From positions 1 through 27,354 of the forward strand of contig JBLRWQ010000042.1 in assembly GCA_047921175.1 (NCBI GenBank): 27,354 bases of DNA, read 5' to 3'. Source of the DNA: T1Sed10-7 sp047921175. GTDB taxonomy: Bacteria; Actinomycetota; Nitriliruptoria; Nitriliruptorales; Nitriliruptoraceae. Each line of letters opens with the position of its first letter. Positions within the stretch are counted from its first letter, which is position 1. Positions 14,209 to 21,749 of this stretch are shown piece by piece. Position numbers and translations under genes: made by a program. Under the pieces are notes generated by a model, which was not told the DNA's origin, did not search any database, and worked only from the letters and a program-made list of their open reading frames with translations.

Positions 14209-15555
14209 TCAGAGCAGCGGGAGGTAGCGCTCGAGCTCGAACCGCGACACGTGCGCGTTGTACTGGTTCCACTCCTGGCGCTTGTTGGCCAGGAAGTGCT
14301 CGAAGAGGTGCTCTCCCAGGGTCTCGGCGACCAGCTCGGAGCGCTCCATGACCCGCAGCGCCTCGCCGAGGCTCGCCGGCAGCGGCTCGATGCCCTCCGC
14401 CGCCCGCTCCGCCTCGGTCAGCTCGAAGGCGTTGTCCTCGCTCTCCTCGGGCAGCGCGTACTCCTCCTCGATGCCCTTGAGCCCGGCGGCGAGCAGCAGC
14501 GCGAAGGCGAGGTAGGGGTTGCAGGCCGGATCGGGGGCCCGGTACTCGATGCGGCTGGAGGCACCCTTGCGCGGCTTGTGCATCGGCACCCGGATCAGGG
14601 CGCTGCGGTTGGAGTGCCCCCAGGTCGCGAAGACCGGCGCCTCCCCGGAGGGCAGCGGGCCGTGCAGCTGCGCCGCCAGTCGTTTGTAGGAGTTCACCCA
14701 CTGGTTGGTGACCGCGGTGATCTCCCGGGCATGCCGCAGCAGCCCGGCGGTGAAGGACCGGGCGATGGGCGACAGCAGGTACGGGTCCGAGGGGTCATGG
14801 AAGGCGTTGCGGTCGCCCTCGAACAGCGACAGGTGCAGGTGCATCGCCGAGCCCCACTGGTCCTCCATGGGCTTCGGCATGAAGGAGGCGTAGATGCCCC
14901 GTTGCAGCGCGGTCTCCTTGACCACGAGCCGGAAGGTCATGATGTTGTCGGCCATGGTCAGCGCGTCGGCGTAGCGCAGGTCGATCTCGTGCTGGGAGGG
15001 GGCGACCTCGTGGTGGGAGAACTCGACGCTGATGCCCATGCGTTCCAGCGTGTTGATGGTCTGGCGGCGGAAGTCCTGCTGGACGTCCAGCGGGGTCATG
15101 TCGAAGTAGGAGCCGTTGTCCAGCGGGGTCGGGTCGTCGGGGCCGGCGAAGAGGAAGAACTCCATCTCCGGGTGGACGTAGAAGGTGAAGCCCATCGCGG
15201 CGGCCCGCTCCAGCTGGCGCTTGAGGACCAGGCGCGGGTCGGCGGCGAAGGGCTGGCCGTCGGGGGTGAGGACGTCGCAGAACATCCGGGCGACCCCCTG
15301 GGACTCCGGCCGCCACGGCAGGGCCTGGAAGGTGGAGGCGTCCGGGACCAGGACCATGTCGGCCTCCTGGACCCGGGCGAACCCGTCGATCGCGGAGCCG
15401 TCGAAGCCCATGCCCTCGCCGAAGGCGTTCTCGAGCTCCGCCGCGGTGATCGCCACCGACTTCAGGAACCCGAGCACGTCGGTGAACCACAACCGGATGA
15501 AGCGGATATCCCGCTCCTCGACGGTGCGGAGCACGTACTCCTGCTGCTTGTCCAT
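14209..15555 (-). CDS. glnA2: Glutamine synthetase GlnA2-type (type I, no adenylylation tyrosine)
   Basis: Second glutamine synthetase homologue, 448 residues, close in pattern to mycobacterial GlnA2 (EYVLRTVEERDIRFIRLWFTD near the N-terminus, FDGSAIDGFA, HPEMEFFLF, KPMEDQWGSAMHLHLS). It has no equivalent of the adenylylated tyrosine: the aligned segment reads NAFELTEAER with Phe377, so GlnE should not modify it, although the two genes are adjacent. The ATG at 15555 has AGGA eight bases upstream; an ATG three codons earlier (15564) is an alternative. Related actinobacterial enzymes include both slow glutamine synthetases and gamma-glutamylpolyamine synthetases; conservation and linkage to glnE favour GlnA2. 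No GlnR-like box is seen in the 140 bases upstream; a TACGCT at 15638 down to 15633 is a possible -10. Confidence 0.92.
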   Translation of the reverse strand: MDKQQEYVLRTVEERDIRFIRLWFTDVLGFLKSVAITAAELENAFGEGMGFDGSAIDGFARVQEADMVLVPDASTFQALPWRPESQGVARMFCDVLTPDGQPFAADPRLVLKRQLERAAAMGFTFYVHPEMEFFLFAGPDDPTPLDNGSYFDMTPLDVQQDFRRQTINTLERMGISVEFSHHEVAPSQHEIDLRYADALTMADNIMTFRLVVKETALQRGIYASFMPKPMEDQWGSAMHLHLSLFEGDRNAFHDPSDPYLLSPIARSFTAGLLRHAREITAVTNQWVNSYKRLAAQLHGPLPSGEAPVFATWGHSNRSALIRVPMHKPRKGASSRIEYRAPDPACNPYLAFALLLAAGLKGIEEEYALPEESEDNAFELTEAERAAEGIEPLPASLGEALRVMERSELVAETLGEHLFEHFLANKRQEWNQYNAHVSRFELERYLPLL

Positions 15556-15657
15556 GAGCCTCATCCTGACCGGCTCCCGGGGTGTCGGACGGACCGAGGG
15601 AGCGCCGAGGACCGGGAGACCACGCGTGCGGCAGCGTAGTGTCCCGGCTCGCGCCGG

Positions 15658-15663
15658 TAGGGT
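15658..15663 (+). promoter_or_regulatory. Candidate -10 (TAGGGT) for the C69-like gene
   Basis: TAGGGT fits TANNNT and lies 32 bases before the GTG at 15696, allowing a short leader that contains the GAGG ribosome site. No clear -35 was seen. Single-motif evidence only. Confidence 0.3.
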
Positions 15664-15695
15664 CGCATCGGTCGGGCGGGCATCGAGGTGGTGCG

Positions 15696-16394
15696 GTGTG
15701 TGACACGGTGGTGGTCGTCGGCGAGGACCGCGTGCTGTTCGCCAAGAACTCCGACCGTGACGCGAACGAGGCCCAGCTGCTCGAGTGGCACCCGGCCACC
15801 AGCTACCCGCCCGGCACGCAGCTGCGCTGCACCCACGTGACCGTCCCGCAGGTCCCGCGCACCCACGCCGTGCTGCTGTCGCGCCCCTTCTGGATGTGGG
15901 GCGCGGAGATGGGCACGAACGAGCACGGGCTCACGATCGGCAACGAGGCGGTGTTCGCCACGGGCGGCGCGGCGGCCATGGGGCTGACGGGGATGGACCT
16001 GCTCCGCCTCGCGCTGGAGCGTGCCCGCACGGTGGACGGGGCGATCGCGGTGATCGTGGACCTGCTGGAGCGGCATGGGCAGGGTGGCCGCTGCGGCTTC
16101 GAGGACCCCTCGTTCCGCTACGACTCGAGCTTCCTGCTCGCCGACCCGTCCGGCGCCGCGGTGCTGGAGACCGCCGGCCGCGCCTGGGCGGTCGAGCGCG
16201 TGGGCCTGGAACGGCAGGTGCTGCGCGGCGAGCTCGCCGGCCTCGAGGCGGTGGCCGCGGTCCGCGCGATCCGCCAGCGCTGGGTGAGCTGGTTGGATGC
16301 TGCACCTCCCCGTGATGACCGGCCTGCCTACGTGCGGCGTTGCTGGGCGCAGCGCGACCGCTGGGCCGGCTGGCGACCGCGCCCGCTGCGCTGA
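15696..16394 (+). CDS. Short C69/secernin-like Ntn hydrolase
   Basis: N-terminal nucleophile hydrolase related to peptidase family C69 (U34) dipeptidases and secernin. The GTG at 15696 is followed directly by TGT, so Met removal would expose Cys2 as the catalytic nucleophile (MCDTVVVV). GAGG lies seven bases upstream of that GTG. Family motifs follow in order: FAKNSDRDANE, a VPRTHAVLLSRPFWMWGAEM strand, GTNEHGLTIGNEAVF, and a LLERHGQGG segment. The protein is only 232 residues. Secernin-type relatives run to about 400, and here the similarity stops near ETAGRAWAVERV, followed by an Arg/Trp-rich tail ending at a proper stop. It is either a natural short form or a C-terminally truncated gene. 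It is flanked by glnA2 and a convergent terminator. Confidence 0.78.
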   Translation: MCDTVVVVGEDRVLFAKNSDRDANEAQLLEWHPATSYPPGTQLRCTHVTVPQVPRTHAVLLSRPFWMWGAEMGTNEHGLTIGNEAVFATGGAAAMGLTGMDLLRLALERARTVDGAIAVIVDLLERHGQGGRCGFEDPSFRYDSSFLLADPSGAAVLETAGRAWAVERVGLERQVLRGELAGLEAVAAVRAIRQRWVSWLDAAPPRDDRPAYVRRCWAQRDRWAGWRPRPLR

Positions 16395-16400
16395 CACGCA

Positions 16401-16439
16401 GCTCGGGCCGCGGAGAGGGCACCTCCCCACGGCCCGAGC
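16401..16439. terminator. Bidirectional hairpin terminator
   Basis: A perfect 10-bp inverted repeat (16401-16410 with 16430-16439) has an inner GAGG/CCTC stem in its loop. It lies between the stop of the C69-like gene (16394) and the stop of the convergent amtB (16458), where a shared terminator is expected. No T-run. Confidence 0.7.
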
Positions 16440-16457
16440 GAAGGCTCCACGTGCCCG

Positions 16458-17777
16458 TCAGCTCCGGGCGAGCTCCGGGTAGCCGGCGACACCGTGCTCG
16501 TGCACGTCGAGGCCCTCGATCTCCTCCTCCTCCGAGACCCGCAGCTGGCCCATGGCCTTCAGCGTGCCGAAGAGGATGGCGGAGGCGACCCCGACCCAGG
16601 CAGCCACACCGACGATGCCGATGACCTGGGCGATCAGGAGCTCCGCACCGCCGCCGAAGAACAGCCCGCCGTCGGTCGCGGCCAGCCCGACCCACAGGGT
16701 GCCGAGGATGCCGCAGGTGCCGTGGACGCTGATGGCGCCCACCGGGTCGTCGATCTTGATGCGGTCGAAGAACTGGACCGACAGCGCGACCAGCACGCCG
16801 GCGAGCAGGCCGACCAGGACCGCCATGTTGAAGCTGACCGAGTCCGCACCGGCGGTGATCCCGACCAGACCAGCCAGGATGCCGTTGGCCGTCATGGCCA
16901 CGTCCCACTTCCCGTTCTTCAGTCGGGTGTAGATGCCGGCCGCGGCACCACCGCCACCGCCGGCCAGCGCGGTCGTGACGATCACGAAGCCGATCAGCTC
17001 ACCGTCGAGCTCCAGCACCGACCCACCGTTGAACCCGAACCAGCCGAAGAACAGCAGCAGGGTGCCGAGCGCGCCGAGCGCGATGGAGTGGCCGGGGATG
17101 GCCCGGGCCTTGCCGGTCCTGGGGTCGAACTTGCCGATACGGGGACCGAGGAAGGCGGCACCGACGAGCGCGGCGACGCCACCGGTCATGTGCACGATCG
17201 TGGAGCCGGCGAAGTCGGCGAAGCCGAGCGCGTCGACCCAGCCGCCGCCCCAGGTCCAGGCGCCGACGATCGGGTAGATCAGCCCGGTCATCACGACCGC
17301 GACCGCGACGTAGGCCCCGAACTTCATCCGTTCCGCGACGGCACCGGAGACGATCGTGGCCGCGGTGGCGGCGAACATCGCCTGGAACGCGAAGTCGATC
17401 TCCAGGGTGTAGCCGCCCCCGGTCGTGTCGTAGGCGGGCGTGGTCAGGAAGAAGCCGTCGGTCCCGAACAGCCCGGCGACCTGTTCGCCGTACATCAGCG
17501 CCCAGCCGATGGCGTAGTAGACGAGGATCCCGAGCGAGATCGTCATCAGGTTCTTGCCGATGATGTTCGCGGTGTTCTTCGAGCGGGTGAACCCGGCCTC
17601 GAGCATCGCGAACCCGGCGTGCATGATGAAGACGAGCACCGTCGCCACCATGAGGTAGAGCACGATGGTCGCGACCGCGAGGTCCTCGACGCTGATGCCA
17701 TCCTGCGCGTAGGCAGGAGCACCGAGCATGAGCACCAGCGCGGATGTGACCACCCCCAACTTCAACAGACGCTTCAC
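16458..17777 (-). CDS. amtB: Ammonium transporter
   Basis: Amt/MEP/Rh channel for ammonium uptake in the inner membrane. The 439-residue protein begins with a signal peptide ending AYA before QDG (after about residue 24), and then has about eleven hydrophobic helices. The twin pore histidines are His196 (VHMTGG) and His352 (VHGTCG), with the usual FGWFGFNGG stretch between them. The cytosolic tail (EEEEIEGLDVHEHGVAGYPE) is the PII-responsive type, so inhibition by a GlnK-like protein is expected, but no glnK or glnD lies beside it. The GTG at 17777 has GGAGG five bases upstream. A four-box GlnR-like array 118-155 bases upstream and a TAGCGT hexamer suggest nitrogen-limitation control in common with glnA. 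Confidence 0.96.
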   Translation of the reverse strand: MKRLLKLGVVTSALVLMLGAPAYAQDGISVEDLAVATIVLYLMVATVLVFIMHAGFAMLEAGFTRSKNTANIIGKNLMTISLGILVYYAIGWALMYGEQVAGLFGTDGFFLTTPAYDTTGGGYTLEIDFAFQAMFAATAATIVSGAVAERMKFGAYVAVAVVMTGLIYPIVGAWTWGGGWVDALGFADFAGSTIVHMTGGVAALVGAAFLGPRIGKFDPRTGKARAIPGHSIALGALGTLLLFFGWFGFNGGSVLELDGELIGFVIVTTALAGGGGGAAAGIYTRLKNGKWDVAMTANGILAGLVGITAGADSVSFNMAVLVGLLAGVLVALSVQFFDRIKIDDPVGAISVHGTCGILGTLWVGLAATDGGLFFGGGAELLIAQVIGIVGVAAWVGVASAILFGTLKAMGQLRVSEEEEIEGLDVHEHGVAGYPELARS

Positions 17778-17878
17778 CGTGTCCTCCAGGTCGACTCGTG
17801 GGATCTTCTGGCTCGCGGGGTGCTCAGACGCGACACTCGCGCACGACACCCGGCCCGGTTCCACCGGTACGGTCGGGG

Positions 17879-17884
17879 ACGCTA
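17879..17884 (-). promoter_or_regulatory. Probable -10 element of the amtB promoter (TAGCGT)
   Basis: On the minus strand TAGCGT (17884 down to 17879) begins 11 bases past the last base of the box array and continues as TAGCGTCCC, identical in sequence and distance to the glnA promoter. Transcription would start near 17872, about 95 bases before the amtB GTG. Confidence 0.55.
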
Positions 17885-17894
17885 CGAAGCGGCG

Positions 17895-17932
17895 GTTTCT
17901 CTGCCGTTGATCTCGCGTTTCGACCGTGTTTC
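17895..17932 (-). promoter_or_regulatory. GlnR-like operator between amtB and nadE
   Basis: Read on the minus strand toward amtB, four boxes occur at an exact 11-base period: GAAAC, GAAAC, TCAAC and GAAAC (starting at 17932, 17921, 17910 and 17899). Against gTnAC-n6-GaAAC repeated twice, the even boxes are perfect; the first box has one mismatch and the third has two. The array is 38 bases long, like the one at glnA. Its other edge is only 22 bases from the nadE ATG, so a bound regulator would also cover the likely nadE promoter. Confidence 0.75.
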
Positions 17933-17954
17933 GTGTGCCGAGGAGGTCGGGCAG

Positions 17955-19649
17955 ATGTCGCTGAGGGTCGCGCTGGCGCAGCTGGACGCACGCGTCGGGG
18001 ACATCGACGGCAACGTCGCCCGCATCCTCGCCGCCTGGCACGACGCCGCCGCCCAGGGTGTGGAGCTGCTCGTGGCGACCGAGCTGACCATCACCGGCTA
18101 CCCCCCGGAGGACCTGCTGCTCAAGCGCGAGTTCGTGGCGGCGAACCTGGCGGCGGTGGACCGCCTCGCCGCCGACGGGCCGTCGGGCTGTACCGCCATC
18201 GTGGGGTTCGTCGGCGCGGGCGAGGGCGACGCGACCGATGCCGACCACGGGGACGTCGCACTGGCGACGCGGGACCTGACCAACTCCGCCGCGGTGCTGC
18301 GGGACGGTCGCGTCGTCGCGACCTACGACAAGCTGCGCCTGCCGAACTACGGGGTGTTCGACGAGGCGCGCTACTTCACCCCGCGCGACACCCCCTGCGT
18401 GGTCGAGGTCGCGGGGGTGCGCGTGGGCGTGACGATCTGTGAGGACCTGTGGACCGAAGGCGGGCCCGTCCGGGCCGCGGTCGAGGCGGGTGCCGAGGTG
18501 GTCGCCAACCTCAACGCCTCGCCGTACCACCGCGGCAAGGGTGAGGACCGGCAGCGGTGGCTGCACCACCACGCCACCACCCACGGTGTGCCCGTGCTGT
18601 ACACCAACGTCGTCGGCGGCCAGGACGAGGTCGTCTTCGACGGGGACTCCCTGGTGGTCGACGCGACCGGGACGGTGGCGGCCCGCGGCGCACCGTTCAC
18701 GACCGACCTGGTCGTGACCGACCTCGAGGTCGGGCCCGGACCCCGACCCCGCGTCCGCAGCGCCTGGCGGCAGGTGCCGCGGCTGGATCCCGTCGGCGAG
18801 GTCTGGGCTGCCCTGAGCCGCGCGACCGCCGACTACTGCCGGTTCAACGGGTTCGAACGCGCCCTGGTCGGCCTCTCCGGTGGGATCGATTCCGCGGTGG
18901 TCGCCGCGCTGGCGGCGGACGCGCTCGGCGGCGCGGCGGTCAGCACGGTGGCGATGCCCTCGCCCTACTCCTCCGCCGGGTCGGTCGCGGACGCGGCACA
19001 GCTGGCCGAGGCGCTCGGCACCGAGCACCGGGTGCTGCCGATCGGGGCGCCGCTGGCCGCGATGGCCGACCTGCTCGACGGGCTGGTGGTCACCGGCTTC
19101 GATCGGGAGGACGGGCGCGACCCGGGGGTCGCCTACGAGAACCTGCAGTCGCGCCTGCGGGGGCTGACCCTGATGGCGTTGTCCAACGAGACCGGCGCGA
19201 TCGTGCTCACCACCGGGAACAAGTCCGAGTACGCGGTCGGCTACGCGACGCTGTACGGCGACATGGCCGGCGGCTTCGCGCCCATCAAGGACATCCCGAA
19301 GCTGCTCGTCTACGACCTGGCCCGCTGGCGCAACCGCGACGACGAGGTCATCCCCGAGGCCACGATCACCAAGCCGCCCTCCGCGGAGCTGCGGCCGGGA
19401 CAGCTCGACCAGGACTCGCTGCCCGACTACGAGGTGCTGGATGCGCTCGTCACCGGGTACGTCGAGCAGGACCTCGGGGTCGAGGAGCTCGTCGCCGCCG
19501 GGCACGACGAAGCGGAGGTCCGACGGGTCCTGCAGCTCATCGACCGGGCCGAGTACAAGCGTCGCCAGGCCGCACCGGGGCCGAAGATCACCGCCCGCGC
19601 CTTCGGCCGCGATCGGCGGGTCCCGATCACCAGCGGCTGGCGCGGCTGA
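17955..19649 (+). CDS. nadE: Glutamine-dependent NAD+ synthetase
   Basis: Amidates nicotinate adenine dinucleotide to NAD+ using nitrogen taken from glutamine. The 564-residue two-domain enzyme has an N-terminal nitrilase-type glutaminase domain (about 1-260) with the Glu43, Lys126 and Cys162 triad (ATELTITGYPPED, YDKLRLPNYGVF, TICEDLW). The C-terminal synthetase domain has the pyrophosphatase loop SGGIDS (308-313) and TTGNKSEYAVGY. The ATG at 17955 has AGGAGG eight bases upstream. Its 5' region is shared with amtB and contains the GlnR-like array, suggesting control by nitrogen status. Its stop codon directly abuts the stop of the convergent transporter gene, with no intervening base. Confidence 0.97.
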   Translation: MSLRVALAQLDARVGDIDGNVARILAAWHDAAAQGVELLVATELTITGYPPEDLLLKREFVAANLAAVDRLAADGPSGCTAIVGFVGAGEGDATDADHGDVALATRDLTNSAAVLRDGRVVATYDKLRLPNYGVFDEARYFTPRDTPCVVEVAGVRVGVTICEDLWTEGGPVRAAVEAGAEVVANLNASPYHRGKGEDRQRWLHHHATTHGVPVLYTNVVGGQDEVVFDGDSLVVDATGTVAARGAPFTTDLVVTDLEVGPGPRPRVRSAWRQVPRLDPVGEVWAALSRATADYCRFNGFERALVGLSGGIDSAVVAALAADALGGAAVSTVAMPSPYSSAGSVADAAQLAEALGTEHRVLPIGAPLAAMADLLDGLVVTGFDREDGRDPGVAYENLQSRLRGLTLMALSNETGAIVLTTGNKSEYAVGYATLYGDMAGGFAPIKDIPKLLVYDLARWRNRDDEVIPEATITKPPSAELRPGQLDQDSLPDYEVLDALVTGYVEQDLGVEELVAAGHDEAEVRRVLQLIDRAEYKRRQAAPGPKITARAFGRDRRVPITSGWRG

Positions 19650-20975
19650 TCACCGAGCCCCCACGGCGACCTCACCGCCGGGGGCCGCGGCCCCGGCCGG
19701 CGGCGCGGGACGTCGGGCGAGGCGTCCGGGTCGCACGACCGTCGCGGCGATCGCGACCAGGCCCGCCACGAGCAGCATCGCCACCGCCGGGGAGGCCGCG
19801 TCCGCGACGGCGCCGTTGGCGGCGGCGGCCAGCGGTCGGGACCCGAGGAACGCGACGGACCACAGCGCCATGACCCGGCCGCGCAGGGCATCCGGGAGCC
19901 GGGCCTGGAGCTGGGTGCTCAGGCTGGTGAGCGCGAGCGTCATCCCGGACCCCGCGACGACGAACCCCGCGACGGCCGCACCTGCCACGGGGGCGACGCC
20001 GGCGAGCAGGATGCCGCTCGCGAGCAGGAGCAGCCCGGTGACCGCGACGCGCTCGAGACCGAAGCGCAGTCGGAGCCGCCCGAGCACGACGAAGGCCAGT
20101 CCCGCGCCGACGCCGAAGGTGGAGGCGAACACCCCGACCAGGGTCGCATCGGCACCGAAGCCGGCGGCCAGCGGCGGGGTCAGGGTGATGACGGGGTCGG
20201 CGCCGAGGCCGATCGCGGCCACCCCCACCAGCAGCAGCATGATGCCGCGGTCCTGGCGGAGGTAGCGCAGACCCGCCCGGACCCGACGATCGCCGTCCCC
20301 CGCCCCCTCGGCGCGACCGCGGATGCGCAGCCGGACCAGGAGCAGGGCGAAGGCCAGGTTGGTGCTGCCGGCCAGGGCGAACGCCACCGCGGGGCCGAGA
20401 CGGGTGGCGACCAGGGCGCCGATCGCCGGACCGGCGGCACGGGCGATGGTGAAGGGGATCGAGTTGACCGCGATCGCGGTCGCGAGCTCGCTCGGTCGCA
20501 CGAGCGACGGCACCAGCGCGTTCATCGCCGGGCCCCCCACCACGAACCCCACGCCGACGACCAACGCTGCTGCCAGCACCGGCCAGGCACCGGGCAGGCC
20601 GTCCACCCCGACGGCCGCGATCCAGCCGGCCAGGGCGAGCGAGCCGCCCGCGGCGATCAGCCGGCCGACCACCAGCTGCCGTCGCCGGTCGCCGCGGTCG
20701 GCCAGCGCACCGCTGAGCGGCGCGAACAGCAGCTGGGGACCGAACTGCGCCACGCTGACCAGGCCCACCACCAGCGCGGACCGGGACAGCTCCCAGGCCA
20801 GGATCGCCGCGACGATGTTGTGCACCCAGATACCGGCGGTGGAGAGCGCCTTGCCGGCGAAGAACGGCCCGAAGACCGGATCGCGCAGCAGCTGCCAGCC
20901 GGTACGCGGGGCCGGCTCGGTGCGCCCGGCCGGTTCGGTACGTGCCGGCGGGGACGGGGTGCGGTCGGGAGGCAT
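19650..20975 (-). CDS. MFS transporter, EntS-like exporter family
   Basis: Twelve-helix major facilitator of the EntS/MFS_3-like group, whose members export siderophores, macrolides or other small molecules; the substrate here is unknown. Over 441 residues the hydrophobic segments start with DPVFGPFFAGKALSTAGIW. The loop 2-3 signature ALADRGDRRRQLVVGR is clear, and a charged central loop (about residues 220-240) separates the two halves. The N-terminal 25 residues are Pro/Thr/Arg-rich and cytosolic. The ATG at 20975 is chosen because the upstream frame is only shadow of the neighbouring gene. The next gene upstream on the same strand ends 34 bases away, so they may form a two-gene transcript. 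Confidence 0.87.
   Translation of the reverse strand: MPPDRTPSPPARTEPAGRTEPAPRTGWQLLRDPVFGPFFAGKALSTAGIWVHNIVAAILAWELSRSALVVGLVSVAQFGPQLLFAPLSGALADRGDRRRQLVVGRLIAAGGSLALAGWIAAVGVDGLPGAWPVLAAALVVGVGFVVGGPAMNALVPSLVRPSELATAIAVNSIPFTIARAAGPAIGALVATRLGPAVAFALAGSTNLAFALLLVRLRIRGRAEGAGDGDRRVRAGLRYLRQDRGIMLLLVGVAAIGLGADPVITLTPPLAAGFGADATLVGVFASTFGVGAGLAFVVLGRLRLRFGLERVAVTGLLLLASGILLAGVAPVAGAAVAGFVVAGSGMTLALTSLSTQLQARLPDALRGRVMALWSVAFLGSRPLAAAANGAVADAASPAVAMLLVAGLVAIAATVVRPGRLARRPAPPAGAAAPGGEVAVGAR
19658..19684 (+). terminator. Possible nadE terminator inside the end of the transporter gene
   Basis: Arms 19664-19668 (CGGCG) and 19676-19680 (CGCCG) with a seven-base loop are extended by a C-run at 19658-19662 and a G-run at 19681-19684, with one bulged A. 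It lies within the last codons of the convergent gene. The GC-rich context makes chance pairing likely, so confidence is modest. Confidence 0.3.
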
Positions 20976-21009
20976 ACGGACGGCGTACCACGCGGAGCGA
21001 CGGCGTGGG

Positions 21010-21600
21010 TCAGTCGACCCCGCCCATCGGGGCGGGCGGCTCGAGGTCGGCCGGGTCGAGCGGGCCGTCGGGGAGCGCATCGAGATCCGGCACCTGGCGG
21101 ACGTCGTAGGCCCCGCTGACCCGCAGCACGCGCAGCGTCCGGCGCAGGCTGCGGCCGTCCGCGCAACGCACCCCGATGGCCACCCCTCCGGGGACCAGCG
21201 GCGAGAAGGTCCGCTCCCAGGAGCTGACCATGGTCGGCGCGATGAGCAACCCGGCGAGCGCACCGACCGCCAGCCCGAAGAAGCCCCCACCCGCGGCACC
21301 GGCGAGGAGGATCCGCACGGACCAGCCCGCGGTCACGACCAGCAGCACCGCCCCGAAGGCCGCTCCCGGCAGGAGGCCGACGAGCATCCCTCGGAGCACG
21401 AGGCCCCCGAGCGCGAGGCTGGCACCGCGGTCGGTCTGCCGGTCGCCGTAGCGTCCGGCCGTCACCACCTCGACGCGACCGAGCAGCAGGATGTCGCCCC
21501 CGTCCACGCCGGCCCGCGACAGGCGCGTGATGGTGGCCCGGGCGGTCCGACCGTCGTGGTGGAACGCCACCAGGTCGGGGTGGCCACCCCCCTGCTCCAC
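21010..21600 (-). CDS. Small membrane protein with an N-terminal YflT/general-stress-like segment
   Basis: Not recognised with certainty. The 196 residues start with a soluble part (about 1-55). Its pattern, LVAFHHDGRTARATITRLSRAG then DILLLGRVEV, resembles the strand-helix-strand start of general stress protein 17M/YflT-type domains (inference). Two Gly/Ala-rich hydrophobic stretches follow (about 62-93 and 95-122), then a second soluble part with VAIGVRCADGRSLRRTLRVLR and an acidic, Pro-rich tail. The GTG at 21600 is well supported by AGGAGG at 21613 down to 21608, seven bases away; longer frames add only Arg/Cys-rich sequence. A TACAGT at 21692 down to 21687 could be its -10. It is probably co-transcribed with the MFS gene downstream. 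Confidence 0.7.
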   Translation of the reverse strand: MEQGGGHPDLVAFHHDGRTARATITRLSRAGVDGGDILLLGRVEVVTAGRYGDRQTDRGASLALGGLVLRGMLVGLLPGAAFGAVLLVVTAGWSVRILLAGAAGGGFFGLAVGALAGLLIAPTMVSSWERTFSPLVPGGVAIGVRCADGRSLRRTLRVLRVSGAYDVRQVPDLDALPDGPLDPADLEPPAPMGGVD

Positions 21601-21749
21601 CTCGACGCCTCCTGACGATCGCCTGCAGCCGACCGGCCCGCACGGCGGGCACGACCGATGACGCATCCTCACTCCGGACCCGGCACACTGTACGGACCGC
21701 CACCGGATGATCCGCTGGACCCGCATGGGCCGGCAGGAAGGTCCCCGAG

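Noticed and set aside
14198..14701. N-terminal extension of glnE by 168 residues
   Set aside because: The extension is an alternate-frame shadow of glnA2 on the same strand; GlnE length and start fit the ATG at 14197.
17895..17932. The repeated GTTTC units as a short CRISPR-like or iteron array
   Set aside because: Units are 5 bases with 6-base variable gaps and match an activator operator; far too short for CRISPR, and no origin genes are nearby.
16494..17950. A long plus-strand open frame running through amtB into nadE
   Set aside because: The part before 17955 is antisense to amtB and has no recognisable domain; nadE has its own AGGAGG and ATG at 17955.
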